From assembly GCA_018881555.1 (NCBI GenBank), contig JACAXG010000018.1:1629561-1693560 (forward strand): DNA of 64,000 nucleotides. The letters run 5' to 3'. Below the pieces are notes generated by a model. The model made no database searches and was not told the origin of the DNA. It worked only from the letters and a program-made list of their open reading frames with translations. The position numbers and the translations under genes were made by a program. The first letter of the stretch is position 1, and each line of letters begins with the position of its first letter. Of the stretch, positions 24,972 to 35,590 are shown in pieces. The DNA is from Amblyornis subalaris. Lineage: Eukaryota > Chordata > Aves > Passeriformes > Ptilonorhynchidae.

Positions 24972-27900
24972 GATGCAACAGTGTTAGTCCCTCACGCACA
25001 TTCCATTCTGTACCCAACAGCAGCTGCCAATAACCAAAATGAAAGAAGGAAAACAGTATTTTGTTCATCTGACTGCATCATCTCCTCCTAGTATTTTTAA
25101 CTAATCCTAGTTAACTGCCCAATGTCTTCACATCCCTTAGGTCTTTTCACACCTCTTCAGTTTCTGAAGAAATAGTCTGCCTCCTGAGATAAAACTTAAG
25201 TCAGATATTCAATTTAATTCTTAAATGGACTCTGTTGTAGATGCTTTTGCATAATGCCCTTGGGTCCTGTAGTAGCTGCTCGGTTTCTCTTGAGTTGTGT
25301 AACAGGAAAGTTTGTCCCAGATAATGAACGATTCCAGGCATATTTACTTCTACTAGGGTTGGTTTGGATTTGTGTTCTTCAAAACACTATTTTTTTAAAA
25401 ATAACTTTGCTGTTCTTGAAAAGCATAGCGCAGCTTTACAATGTGGTTCCGGTGTGTCTCATACTCAGTCAAAAAGAAGTAATGCAAAGTGATTCAGTGT
25501 TCATGTAAGTCACTGAGTACTCTGAGATGCAGCAGGGTTTCATGTTCCTGTTCATGGTTCTCACCAAGCAGGAAACACTCACTATTCCACAAATGAATGA
25601 AATGCAATTCACTCTTCTGCCAGAAAGTGCTCCTTTCTTGATTTAAAGATAATCCAAAGCAAAGCACCAATTCCAAATATTTTTTTCTCCAAACATATAC
25701 ATATCCTAATAGGTCAGATAGCTTCCCAACCTGATCATTGGACTGTAATCACAGTGTTTTGCTGACAGATTTCTAAGATGGTTAGTTAGCTTGCAGATGG
25801 ACAGCCAGATCTAAGTTGATTTTTTTCTAGAAATGCAGAAGGTTGCTCTCCCTTAAATAGTGCTTCAGATGAAATGAAGTCTACCTATTTAAAAATAGCA
25901 AAACCCAACTGCTCTGGATTTCCTCTGCTAACTATTAGGTTTCTACAATGACACTTACTTTGTGCAACAAACTATCATACAAGTCAATAGCAAAGTTTTT
26001 AATGTTCTTGATGGAGCCAGGAAGTTAATAAAATCATTCAAAGCATGATTTGTATACTGTCCAAAGGCAGCAGCGTAACCAAAATAGAAAATAGGGTCTT
26101 CAGTAGTCTTTTCCTCCTACCTGGATTCTGTGTGTCTGTAAGAAAATTTTAAATTAAAATAAGCATTGTGAATCAAGTGTTTGGTTTTTAAATATCCTTT
26201 ACTGTAGGAATCCAGTTACTTACTCTAATTACCAGTACGATTTTACGTGGCAAAGGACTGTTTTTTGCTTCCCTCTGGTACTTCTTAGTTTAGCAAGCAC
26301 TTTTTTTTCTTTCTATCAGGATCAGTAGTGCAAAAACTTAATTGAAAATTAGCTTCTGGTATAAAGTGGAGCTTCTGAAGAGTTGTGAGATGAATGCATG
26401 CCAGACACTGCAGGAGGTGGTCTTAAATGTGTGACTTGATTCTTACAGTGCTATTAAAAAATCAAAAGAACCCACCATGTCAGGGGGCAGCCTGCCAGTG
26501 AAAAAGCAGACTGAAGATTATCTCATTAACCAAATTCATCAGCACCTGTTCCGCCATTTCTTGAGCAATTTTTAAAGCAAAGAATTAACCGGACTGTTTG
26601 GTTATTGTGGTTTCTTTGCCTTCAGGCTACCCTTCTTCCCAGTTAGGAAAATCCTTATGTTCACGACAGCTGTCCCTCTTCCCCACTAAGCAAATCAACA
26701 AAAAATGTCCCCCCTAAACCCTTTGTTCATCAAAGAGAGTCCAGTTGGAAATACTGTGGCAATCCAAGAAACCGAGTCCATCTTGAATTGCAGAAATGCT
26801 GGTTGTTCAGTTGGTAAGATCCTTGGCAATAAATAATTTCTCAAGATGTGAGGTGAATCTCCTCAAGATTTTTGCTACTTTGAAACATTTTGCCTTTTTG
26901 TTATTTCTGTAGAAGTCCATTCGATAATGTTTTCTACACCAAGAAAATTTTTTTTATGTATGCCCGCAGAAATGCTTTTTTTGTTGTTGTTTTAATAAAG
27001 AGAGAGAATTGTTGTTGATTTNATGAGTTTTTTTGCTTCTGCTTTCTTTTCGGGGCTGGCAGCTAGTTAGGGAGAGGAGGAGGTAAAAATGTGTGTTATG
27101 TGTATAAGGGGAGATAGATCAAATAAATTATTTGGGGAAAAAGACTGCAGGTTTTGTTACTGGCCTCTAATGAAAAGAGATTTTTTAATGTATTCTTAAA
27201 TGCTACCACTTTAAAATTCCTATAGGAACTTCATATTTGGGGTCAAGATAAGTACATATGTGTTCCAGTGTAATTGACAGATTTGTGGGCTTTTTATGTG
27301 CAAGGCTAGGATCGTGATTTATATTTGCGCTCTATGTAGGGTAAGTGATCAAAGTATCAGCTATGTTTTTCTCTAGAGTACTTGTGACCTGATTATCCTT
27401 CAGTCATGCAATTCTGGTGCTTTAAATTGAACATCCTACACCAGGAAACACCTGCACAGTAACTGCAGATAGTAATTTGAACTCTTGAAAATGAGGTGTA
27501 TATTCCTCTTGTTTAGGCAATGATTTATTTGCCTAAAACTCNTTTGAAGATGGAGGATTTTGATGCCTTGCCTTGCTACTGACCAGTGTTATGACTATTT
27601 TATATCCTATCTATAGCCTTGTAGGGAATATCGCAGTCTCCTAACTCTTTCTGCAGCCAGCTGAATTGGTTTGCAGCTAAAGCACAGGGATCAGCCATAC
27701 TTTTTAAATTCTGCTAGACATGATGATGAAAGCTTAATATATACTGTTGTGGATCTGTATGAAACAAGTAACTTAAATATACTGTAGGGAATATATGCTG
27801 GTGCGTGAGAGTTTCCTGGATACCACTAGTAGCTGCAAATACTAGCAGTGAGTTTGTTGGCTCTCATGGGATTGCCCAGGAGGACTTTCTCTTTTCTCTC

Positions 27901-28806
27901 CTTTCTAAAAGGTAGATACCTTCACACTCTTGCCTGCTCTCTCTCTCGTGCTATCCTCCTTGATTTTAGCTGTTTCACCAGCCCCACGTTTTCTCCCAAG
28001 CACCACTGCACATTCGGGAGTCTTTTACATAGTGGGAGACACAAGTCCTGTGAATCAATGTATCTGAAAAATGGCAGCTTAGCAGAGATGCTGCATGTCT
28101 GTTGCTTTCTGGTCTATTTAATGTTGATGCAAGTCGTGCGTGAAGATTGGGACTTTTTTTAAAAAAAAGCCNAATACTGCAAGCAAAAGTATTAGCAAAG
28201 ATGCTATTGAGGAAGCAGTTAGACTTTTATGAAAAAGCAATATGATCTAATGATATGTCAGCAGGTGTGGAGTTTAAAATACAAGGAGTTTGTTTTTTCA
28301 TCAGTAGCCCATATTCCTGCTCCGTAAAGAAAATGAAATCTTTATAACTAATTGTTAAAAATNAGAGAGAATGGAATGGACTAAATCTCAGACATGCTCT
28401 GAGCTTTGGATTTTTTTGCTATGAAAATGGTTTGAGAGCTAAAAGTGTTCTTGTANATTTTTGAGGGGGAGTTATACTACTTCATCCCAATGTATGCCTT
28501 AGGATTTTCCTTTGGTCCCAAAGATTGAATTTATAGTCACTGGGTGAGTTTATTCATAATTTGNAAAAGTAGTTAGGAATAAAATATGTTGATACCTTCA
28601 GACAAAAAAAACCTCGACATGCCAACTTCTGAGAAAAATTCTGAGTACATTTATGCTCTTAAGGAGTGTTTACTGTAAAGTCTAAGGGGATATTAAGAGA
28701 AGAAAGTTGAGGCAACTAAGAAATTCATGCCTTACCTCCATAACAAGATTAGTAACAGTTGTTGATGATGAGATTTAAAGGGATTGTCCTATTTTGTTCT
28801 TTCACA
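24972..28806. other. AT-rich non-coding stretch, no gene recognised
   Basis: Only short unconvincing frames and T/A runs were seen. No element or exon was recognised. Confidence 0.65.
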
Positions 28807-28866
28807 GACTACGTGTGTAATCTTGGGCAGGTTTTAAATTCTTTTTTTTGCCTCAGTTCCATATTC
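28807..28866 (+). mobile_element. Possible MIR/CORE-type SINE relic
   Basis: The order 'gtgtgtaatcttgggcagg' followed by 'tttttgcctcagttcc' resembles the conserved centre of MIR elements (tgaccttgggcaagtcactt ... tgcctcagtttcc). MIR-like SINEs are ancient in amniotes and survive in birds only as short diverged pieces. The assignment is by eye and could be chance. Confidence 0.5.
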
Positions 28867-28953
28867 AGAGGATTCCTTATGGAAAATATAAGCAATGCCT
28901 TCTTTATTGTTTGTTTGTTTGTTGTTNTTTTTTTTATTGAACCTTTCAGGAAA

Positions 28954-28996
28954 GTGTGTGTGTGTNTATATATATATATAAAAATATATATATATT
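28954..28996. repeat. Compound (GT)n/(TA)n microsatellite
   Basis: A short GT run is followed by TA runs with small interruptions and one ambiguous base. Confidence 0.9.
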
Positions 28997-30553
28997 TAAA
29001 AAAACAAGCACCAAACAACTTTTCACGTCTTTTCACTCTTCATTTCTCTTCTGGGGAAGTTTCAAGGTGCTAGGCCTTAGGATTTCAGTAGAAATAAAGC
29101 AAGAGAATCTATGACACAGTATGACTTATATAAAAACTTGTACTTTTCTGTGAGAGGGTGATGCGATTGATGGTAATTTTGCTGATCCTNATTATTGAGG
29201 TATGTGAATTTTTACCAACCTAACTGTTTTCATATTTTTTTCCCAATCAGCTCTGGCAATATGGGTTTTACACCTTTCTGAATTTTTCAGAAAATTGAAC
29301 AGCCATAGTCAATGTCATGGAGTGAGAAAAATTGTGCCATGCCTTAGCTAAGAATTTTCTNAAGCCTTCACTAAGAAGTAGTTCCAGTGATGTTCAGAAA
29401 AAGGCCTCAAGGTATAAGTGGAAAAAACAAGGTGTATCAAACAGAACTTGTTATTCCTACAGCTTTAAGAAATCTGCTGTATAAATTACTGTCAGATTGC
29501 TTTTACTTTTCTCTTTTGTGGGTTTTTTCCTATGCATTTCAACATGACAACTTGACATGATAATACAAAGATTGTAACCAGTCTTTAGGTAGTTATTTCA
29601 TCCCTCCACTTCCCAAAGTATGCTTTAATGTCCATTATTTTTTTTTTTAAAGTAGAAATAGGCTTGTTCTCTATTCTTATCCAATGAAAAAACTATATAA
29701 AGAGTTTGCTTGGAAACAGAAACTGTGACAGCATAGTCTTTTTCAAGTGGTGCTTCTAAAAGAAAATCATTAAAACTTCACTTGCTAAAACTCATATTTG
29801 TAAGACGTTATAAAACAACTGATAAATGGTCTTTTTCTAATCTCTCTGTCATTCAATAATTTGTATCTTATTAAAATAATAATATTTATGGAAAACAAGA
29901 CCTCAGTTAAAGTGGAGTGGTTGGTTTTGTGTNTTGCCTTTTTTTTTTTCCCATTTAGTGAAACACTGAATGTTTGCAGCTGAACCACTGGAATACTGGA
30001 AGCCTGCTCCTGTAGTACAGGCTGTAATGCACAGATCCTTAATCTAATACTTGCTCTCAGATAATGACCAGAACCATAATGTTTCAGAGAAAGAATCAGA
30101 AACCTNAAGTACAGGTCTCATTGTAATCTTGAGCTGACCTGTTTTTAGATATTTTTTAATGGTTAAAGAGAAGTTATACTGTGAATTACTGCATTTTATC
30201 TAANACAACATAGAGTGTACCTGAGCTATTAGTAAGCTGAGTCTGGTGTAAGAAAGAGTTAAAGGCAGGACAAGAATATGAGACATTCCCCACTTACCCT
30301 TCCATTCTCCANCTGTTGCAGCTTAGTGGTTTTGTGTACTGAATGTGGTTTATTTGTACTTAGCAATGATCACTGGATTGTTTTTCTGCAGAAATTTGTC
30401 CATTCTCCCACATTTCTAGAGCAACAAGTCTTTTCAATTATTTTCGTTACTTTGCTGCCTGTTCCTTGAAAAGCCACCTCCCCTGTTTTTTTTCCAAGTC
30501 TGCACCCTACTGTACTTGTTCTAGAAGAGAATGGCCTGTTGATTCTTAACCAT

Positions 30554-30582
30554 CTATATATATATATATATATATATGTATA
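30554..30582. repeat. (TA)n microsatellite
   Basis: An almost uninterrupted TA run ends in tatgtata. Confidence 0.92.
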
Positions 30583-30734
30583 ACTTCCTCCAAACTGCTT
30601 CTCTTCTGAGCTGAAAAGCTCCACACAAATTTTTCTTTCATGGGAGCTCTTCCATAATTTTGCCTCATTTTTCCTCATTTGCTTTGTTCTTATGTTTATC
30701 CCAAGGCATTTACTATTGGATTAGCACCCAGTTA

Positions 30735-30797
30735 GTGTCAGAAAAAGTATGCTAGACTAGATGATCTTGGTCTGAGCCAGTATGGTTATGCTTAAGT
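30735..30797 (+). mobile_element. Ancient CR1 3' tail relic
   Basis: The segment 'gctagactagatgatcttgg' followed by 'tctgagccagtatggttatg' resembles the older amniote CR1 tail type (actagatg...ggtctgatccagtatgg), unlike the 'ccttccaaccc' tails of the younger avian copies here. Only about 60 bases can be matched. Confidence 0.65.
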
Positions 30798-33410
30798 TCT
30801 TCAACAGCCTGTGCTGTTGCCTACTATTGCATATTTCATAAACAATAGAGATGGTGAATCTGTGAGTAATTTAGAAAATTACATNCAGAAGAAAAAAAGT
30901 CTGGTTCTCCCACCTACAGAGAAGTTTACCTATTATTTATATTTGACAAGAATTCTTCGTGTGTTCACTAAATGCTCGTGTTTGGGCCAACAGTTTGATT
31001 GATCAGACTGCGACTCAGATATTAGACAGATTTTGGTCAATTTTTTTAAGACATAGTATCCTAAATTGAATTCTTCCAACTTATTTGCTATGACAGAAAA
31101 ATTCTAGGGGGTCTTTCTTGTGTGATGACTCCCAGCGAAGGTTGGTAATTTCTTTCTATCCTTTCTGTTTACAAGTAAATGACAGTAATGCAGTAAGGCT
31201 TCTGGCAGGTTATACACAGACAACAAAGATCTACAAGCTGTTCATATCTGAAAAACAAGATATAAGATTACCTTTGTATTGGTTTTTTTTTATTACTGTT
31301 GCATATCTTTCCAGCTTATGTNTTTGTAGTGAAGATGCAATGTTTGTTTGGCCAGGGCTGGTGCAAGAAAGGGAATCCTTTAGANGCTATGTAGTTTGCA
31401 TTCTGAATCACTTCAAAACCTTTTTTTGTTGTTTGGTATGTTGGTTTTTGTGGGTTTTTATTTTTTGATAGGTATTGAAGATCCTATAGTATCTCTTTTT
31501 CATTTATTAGCATTACTTTGAAAGTGAGATAATTCCCTTAAGTTCACAGCTCAGTCTTTAATGTGTGGCCTCTGATTTTTAGGATCTCTTAATGAACTTT
31601 GCTCTCTTCAAATTAATTTCCTTCTTATAATTTGAAAACTAATTTGACTTAGAGCTTCAGATGAGAAAGCTGCCTTAAGTGATATTATAGTTATGAAAAA
31701 ACAATGCTATGCAGCATTCATTAAAATCCATTGCATATTTTAAAAAATACTGTATANTCTAAACATTTAGTATGAAAATTCAGCTGGGCGATGTGACTGT
31801 CATACTCACTGTTTTGACAGCACTATTCTTTACATGCCTGTGATTTGTTGACAACTGAATATTGGCATTCATGTGGTAGATCTTAGATCTTTCTAGTCAC
31901 NCCCTAATGTCTCAAAGGGCAGTGTCTGAAATTGCATTCCATGTTCCAGATTATTTCGGAGTCTGGTTTTGGATTTTTTGAGATTAATGGTTTAAAAGGC
32001 TATCCTTTCTTGTGTTAGAAACACAGTGGCAAGTGAGAGAAAATAAAGGCATTGATAGGCTGTTGGATGCGTGTACCACAGTTGCTATCAATGTGTGACG
32101 ATCTTGCAATGCTGGCTGTGGGCATTTTATTTTTTATGTTATGTATTCTGTTAACCTTTTCGGTCAGGGCAAAATGGTTTTGACTGCTCTAGTCTTTGTA
32201 GGGGTGGTACATGTTTCTACTTCTCTCCACTAAGAAAGAAGCAGAGCTTGATTGCTTATTTATTTATTTTTGTCTCTGCAGTTTAGAGACTAAGGAAGAC
32301 CAAAGTGCTGCCGACATTACTTGCAGTATTTGTCCAGCTACTCCATATCTAAGTTATTTTAATATCCAATTGCAGACATTTCATTGACGAAAATCTTAGC
32401 TCTGAGCAGTGAGGAAGCATTAATGTCAGTAGTAAGTANTCAAATTTCTTTTGCATGTGGTAGATCCTTGTTGAACACAAGATCGGGAGCTTNACTTGTA
32501 TAATGTTTCTTGTAAATGGGGAGATAGCTTTAAAGACTGAATTAATTACCTGTTTTTTTTCAGTTGGGCGTCTGATTCCCAAGTGTGTCTCAAAATCCCC
32601 CTCTCTCTCTCATGTATATTAATAGAGAAATGTGTTCTTTGATTAACAAATTTACAATATGGGTTTCCTTAACAAAGGTTAATTTATCCAGCCAGAAGTG
32701 CAGTGTGGTCATAACATATTCTTGTAAAACAGAGGAATGTATAATAAAAGATGATGAAGAAATCAACTTGGTGACCTGACTNATATGCCATAGTCAAGCT
32801 GTGTCATTAAAATGTGCATTATCAACTCCTTTGTAGTGAGCAGGAGTTTGTGTTCTGTGTTTTGCTGTATCAAAGCTGCTGTAGTTGGACTGCAGAAACT
32901 TGCAGTTAGTTGAACAAACATAACATTTAAGTATTCTGTTCAACCAATGGAAGTTTGCCATTTCCAGAGCAATGCCAGTTAAATTAAAACTCGAGTGTGT
33001 GTCTGTGTGTCTTTTTTTTTTGTTTTGTCTTCTCAGAAGTTAAGCTGCTGACAAGCTTGAATAATAGTAGACGAATCAGTAGAATACTGATCAATTATTT
33101 ATTGTATAATGAACTGATACTTAAAGAGAAGATTGTCTGTATTGTCCTTGAGCACATAAAGAAAAATCACTGCTGATGCTTGTGCAAATAGGCCCAACAT
33201 CGTTTAAGATTTGAGGTGATAAGGCAGATGCTTTTTGAGTTGAGCTACATANTGAGATGGAATAAATTTGTAGCAGTCATTTCAGTGGGGTGTTTGTCTC
33301 CTCCTCATTGCACTGCGCCCATGTGTTAGTATGCCAAACTATTACATGTTCATGAGCTTTATTGTCTGTGCTAATCTGCAAGGGTTTAGAATAAGATCTC
33401 TCAAGTGCTG

Positions 33411-33442
33411 CCTCCCTCCCTCCCTCCCTCCCTCCCTCCCTC
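33411..33442. repeat. (CCTC)8 tetranucleotide microsatellite
   Basis: Thirty-two bases form eight uninterrupted CCTC units. The purine strand is a pure G/A tract, so the segment has polypurine-polypyrimidine character. Confidence 0.95.
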
Positions 33443-33632
33443 TTCTTCATTTGTATTTGATTTTTTTCTGCTCAGATGGAGGATGTGGCAACTATTTCTG
33501 ACCCATCTGATCTAAGACCTATGACAAAGTGGTGCTTTTTCCAGCAATAAAGCTGTAGAAAAGTTATAACATTCGGTTTTGTTAAAATATTTATGGTGTA
33601 TTTCAGAAGTGTGTGAACAGTTATGGTTGTTC

Positions 33633-33637
33633 ACCAT
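33633..33637. repeat. Target site duplication ACCAT, left copy
   Basis: It is identical to the five bases following the insertion and directly abuts the TGTCA end of the LTR-like element. Confidence 0.8.
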
Positions 33638-35037
33638 TGTCAAGGGTTAACCTGGAGGCAAACTCCAGATCCCCACGCTATATTCTTCAGAGGATAGGAG
33701 ACAGCAAGAACAGGCTGGAAACTTGAAAAAATGATCAAATAATTCATTTCACTAACACTACTAAGAATAGAAAGAATAAAAAATAATGAAAATATTAAGG
33801 CATAATGTACAAATATCATTCTCCTCCCATACNTCCCAATCCTTCTCACTGATCACGTAAAGGACATAAACATGAGATTCTGATCTTATGATTAAGAGTT
33901 CTTATTCTCTCTTTATGGGATAAAGAGAGGTCTTTCTGTAGTGTAGTAGGATCCATCCCACAGAAGATATCTTCAGCATGGTTCCAAACCTTCCAGAAAC
34001 ACCACAGCTCGCCCTGGTTTTTGCAGTGGTGTATCCTCTCTCCCACAATGCACTCCGCAGTTTGTGGGTCACGAGAAAAGTCTAATAGGTTAAACATTTT
34101 AAGAGTAAGTCATTCCAGCCTAAAGGCACCAAAGGTAACAGGCTCCTGCTTTACTCATAATCTCCAAAGGCTGCAAATTTCATCTGCACACAACAGAAAA
34201 ATGTTCTTATTGTAGGCTGTTGAACTTCTCACTCCCCATGGCTTGTTATTGTGATTACAGAAAAACTTTGTTTGGTATTATTCCAGATCACACAGCACAG
34301 CTCACAGAAAAAAAGGNGAATGCTTTTAAAGATGCCTTCTCTGGCACTTCCTGCCACTCCTTGTCTTCTCTTCCGTTGGCTGCTGGTCTCCATATTTAGT
34401 CTTTCATGTGACTGCTTTCCTTTATCTCTAGCTTAGAGAAGAGGTTAATATTTGCAGAAAATGCCTACAAAAGTATTTATAACAGNTTACGTGCTCCCAT
34501 AAGGTAATGCAGCTGTATGAGGCTTTCCTCCCCGGGCCCAAGGCTCCTTCCCCCCCCGTATGCTCTGCACTGGCAGCCATCTAAATTTTAAGTAAGTCTC
34601 TTGGCTGCTGATAATCTCTTATCTATGACAGCAAGGTCACTCTTCGATCTCACCAATACACCTCCGAAAGGGAGTGCTTTTCTGCTCCGGCAAAATCTCG
34701 GCTCGCTCTCTCTGTGTGGCTTGGCTCGGCTTAGCTTAGCTGCTTCTCTGTTTGGCCTTGCTCCAGATGGTGATAGACCAGCTCCTCTCAGGTCCGAAAG
34801 GACACAGGACTGGCGGGGGGGTGAGGCCGGCTGCCCCCGGGGGTTCGGGGGAGCCACTCCCTTGCTGGTGGTCAGCAGGGAGCCAGGGAGCAAGAGAGGA
34901 AGTGACCTTATTTCCTGGGTGGTTTTTACAACATTCCTTTCACAGAGACATCACAGGAACACTAAGTGGTCTATATAACTGTCCTTTACCTGTTTTTAAC
35001 CANTNAAATTTGTCTCACACCGGGTCAAACCATGACA
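33638..35037 (-). mobile_element. LTR-like insertion (probable solo LTR) with 5-bp target duplications
   Basis: A 1,400-base unit runs from TGTCAAGGGTTAACCT to GGGTCAAACCATGACA. It is flanked on both sides by ACCAT (33,633-33,637 and 35,038-35,042), a perfect 5-bp target duplication. The TG...CA ends and 5-bp duplication are retroviral, and 5 bp is common for ERVL-type elements. The reverse-complement start TGTCATGGTTTGACCC resembles avian LTR starts, and a minus-strand TATAAATA lies at 34,474-34,481, so minus orientation is likely. A GC- and CpG-richer block fills 34,550-34,900. No retroviral protein motif was seen, and open frames inside it, such as 34,601-34,978, are not recognised as genes. 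The imperfect 16-base terminal inverted repeat leaves a non-autonomous DNA transposon as a less likely alternative. Confidence 0.8.
34474..34481 (-). promoter_or_regulatory. Possible LTR TATA box (TATAAATA on minus strand)
   Basis: The motif lies inside the 1.4-kb LTR-like element, downstream (in the minus direction) of its GC-rich block. That placement suits a U3 promoter. No clear AATAAA was found downstream of it, so the assignment is tentative. Confidence 0.35.
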
Positions 35038-35042
35038 ACCAT
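35038..35042. repeat. Target site duplication ACCAT, right copy
   Basis: It is identical to the five bases before the insertion and directly abuts the TGACA end of the LTR-like element. Confidence 0.8.
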
Positions 35043-35469
35043 GTGTTTATACAAATAGTATTATTTGTTTTCTCATCTCCCCTATCCTTTGACTAAATTA
35101 GTGAATTAAAATGGAAGGATAATCTGATCAAGTATAATGATGAAAAAATGTCAGTGAAACAAAGAGGTTGTGTTGGTCTGTGGTTATTACCTTGGGCTAA
35201 GTTGTAGTAACTGCAGGTCCAGCATCTAGTAGATTAATAAGGAATACAGGAAGGGCAAATATAGTTTGTGTTAGTTGTCTTGGAGGATGCATTGTAGAAG
35301 GTCAGGGATAACAGGTTGTTAAAGGAAAGAGTGGGTTCTGCAAGTTTCAAGAAAAACTGTAATGCTTATTGGAAGAAGCTCTTCTCAGAACATCCACAGT
35401 TGTCAACATGGGTGAATTTTCAGTGCACCATGAGCAACCTAGAATATGGTGTGCAGAATGTCCTATACT
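35043..35469. other. Non-coding stretch, no gene recognised
   Basis: This is the gap between the LTR-like insertion and the next CR1 piece. Nothing was recognised. Confidence 0.6.
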
Positions 35470-35590
35470 AATGAGAAATGAATTGGAATAGGTTGCTGGG
35501 GAAGGTGGGGGCTGCAGGATGNGTGCTTGGAGGTTTTCAAGACAGACTGAATAAAACCCTGAACAATCTGGTCAGAACTCAGAGCAGGAG
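35470..35590 (+). mobile_element. CR1 LINE internal fragment near the ORF2 end
   Basis: The segments 'gaattggaataggttgctgg', 'cttggaggttttcaagacag' and 'ctgaataaaaccctgaacaa' correspond to the stretch just before the CR1 tail (WNRLP..., then SLEVFK-like positions). Both ends are missing and no intact frame remains. Confidence 0.75.

Larger units (their letters stand above)
28867..33410. other. AT-rich non-coding stretch with microsatellites and frequent ambiguous bases
   Basis: No gene was recognised. The stretch contains dinucleotide repeats (28,954-28,996 and 30,554-30,582) and an ancient CR1 tail (30,735-30,797). Single n bases are noticeably frequent from about 28.1 to 33.3 kb. Confidence 0.65.

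Noticed and set aside
34588..34978. Open frames of 101 and 125 codons on opposite strands
   Set aside because: Both lie in the GC-rich part of the LTR-like insertion, where stops are rare because of composition. Neither shows retroviral or host protein motifs.
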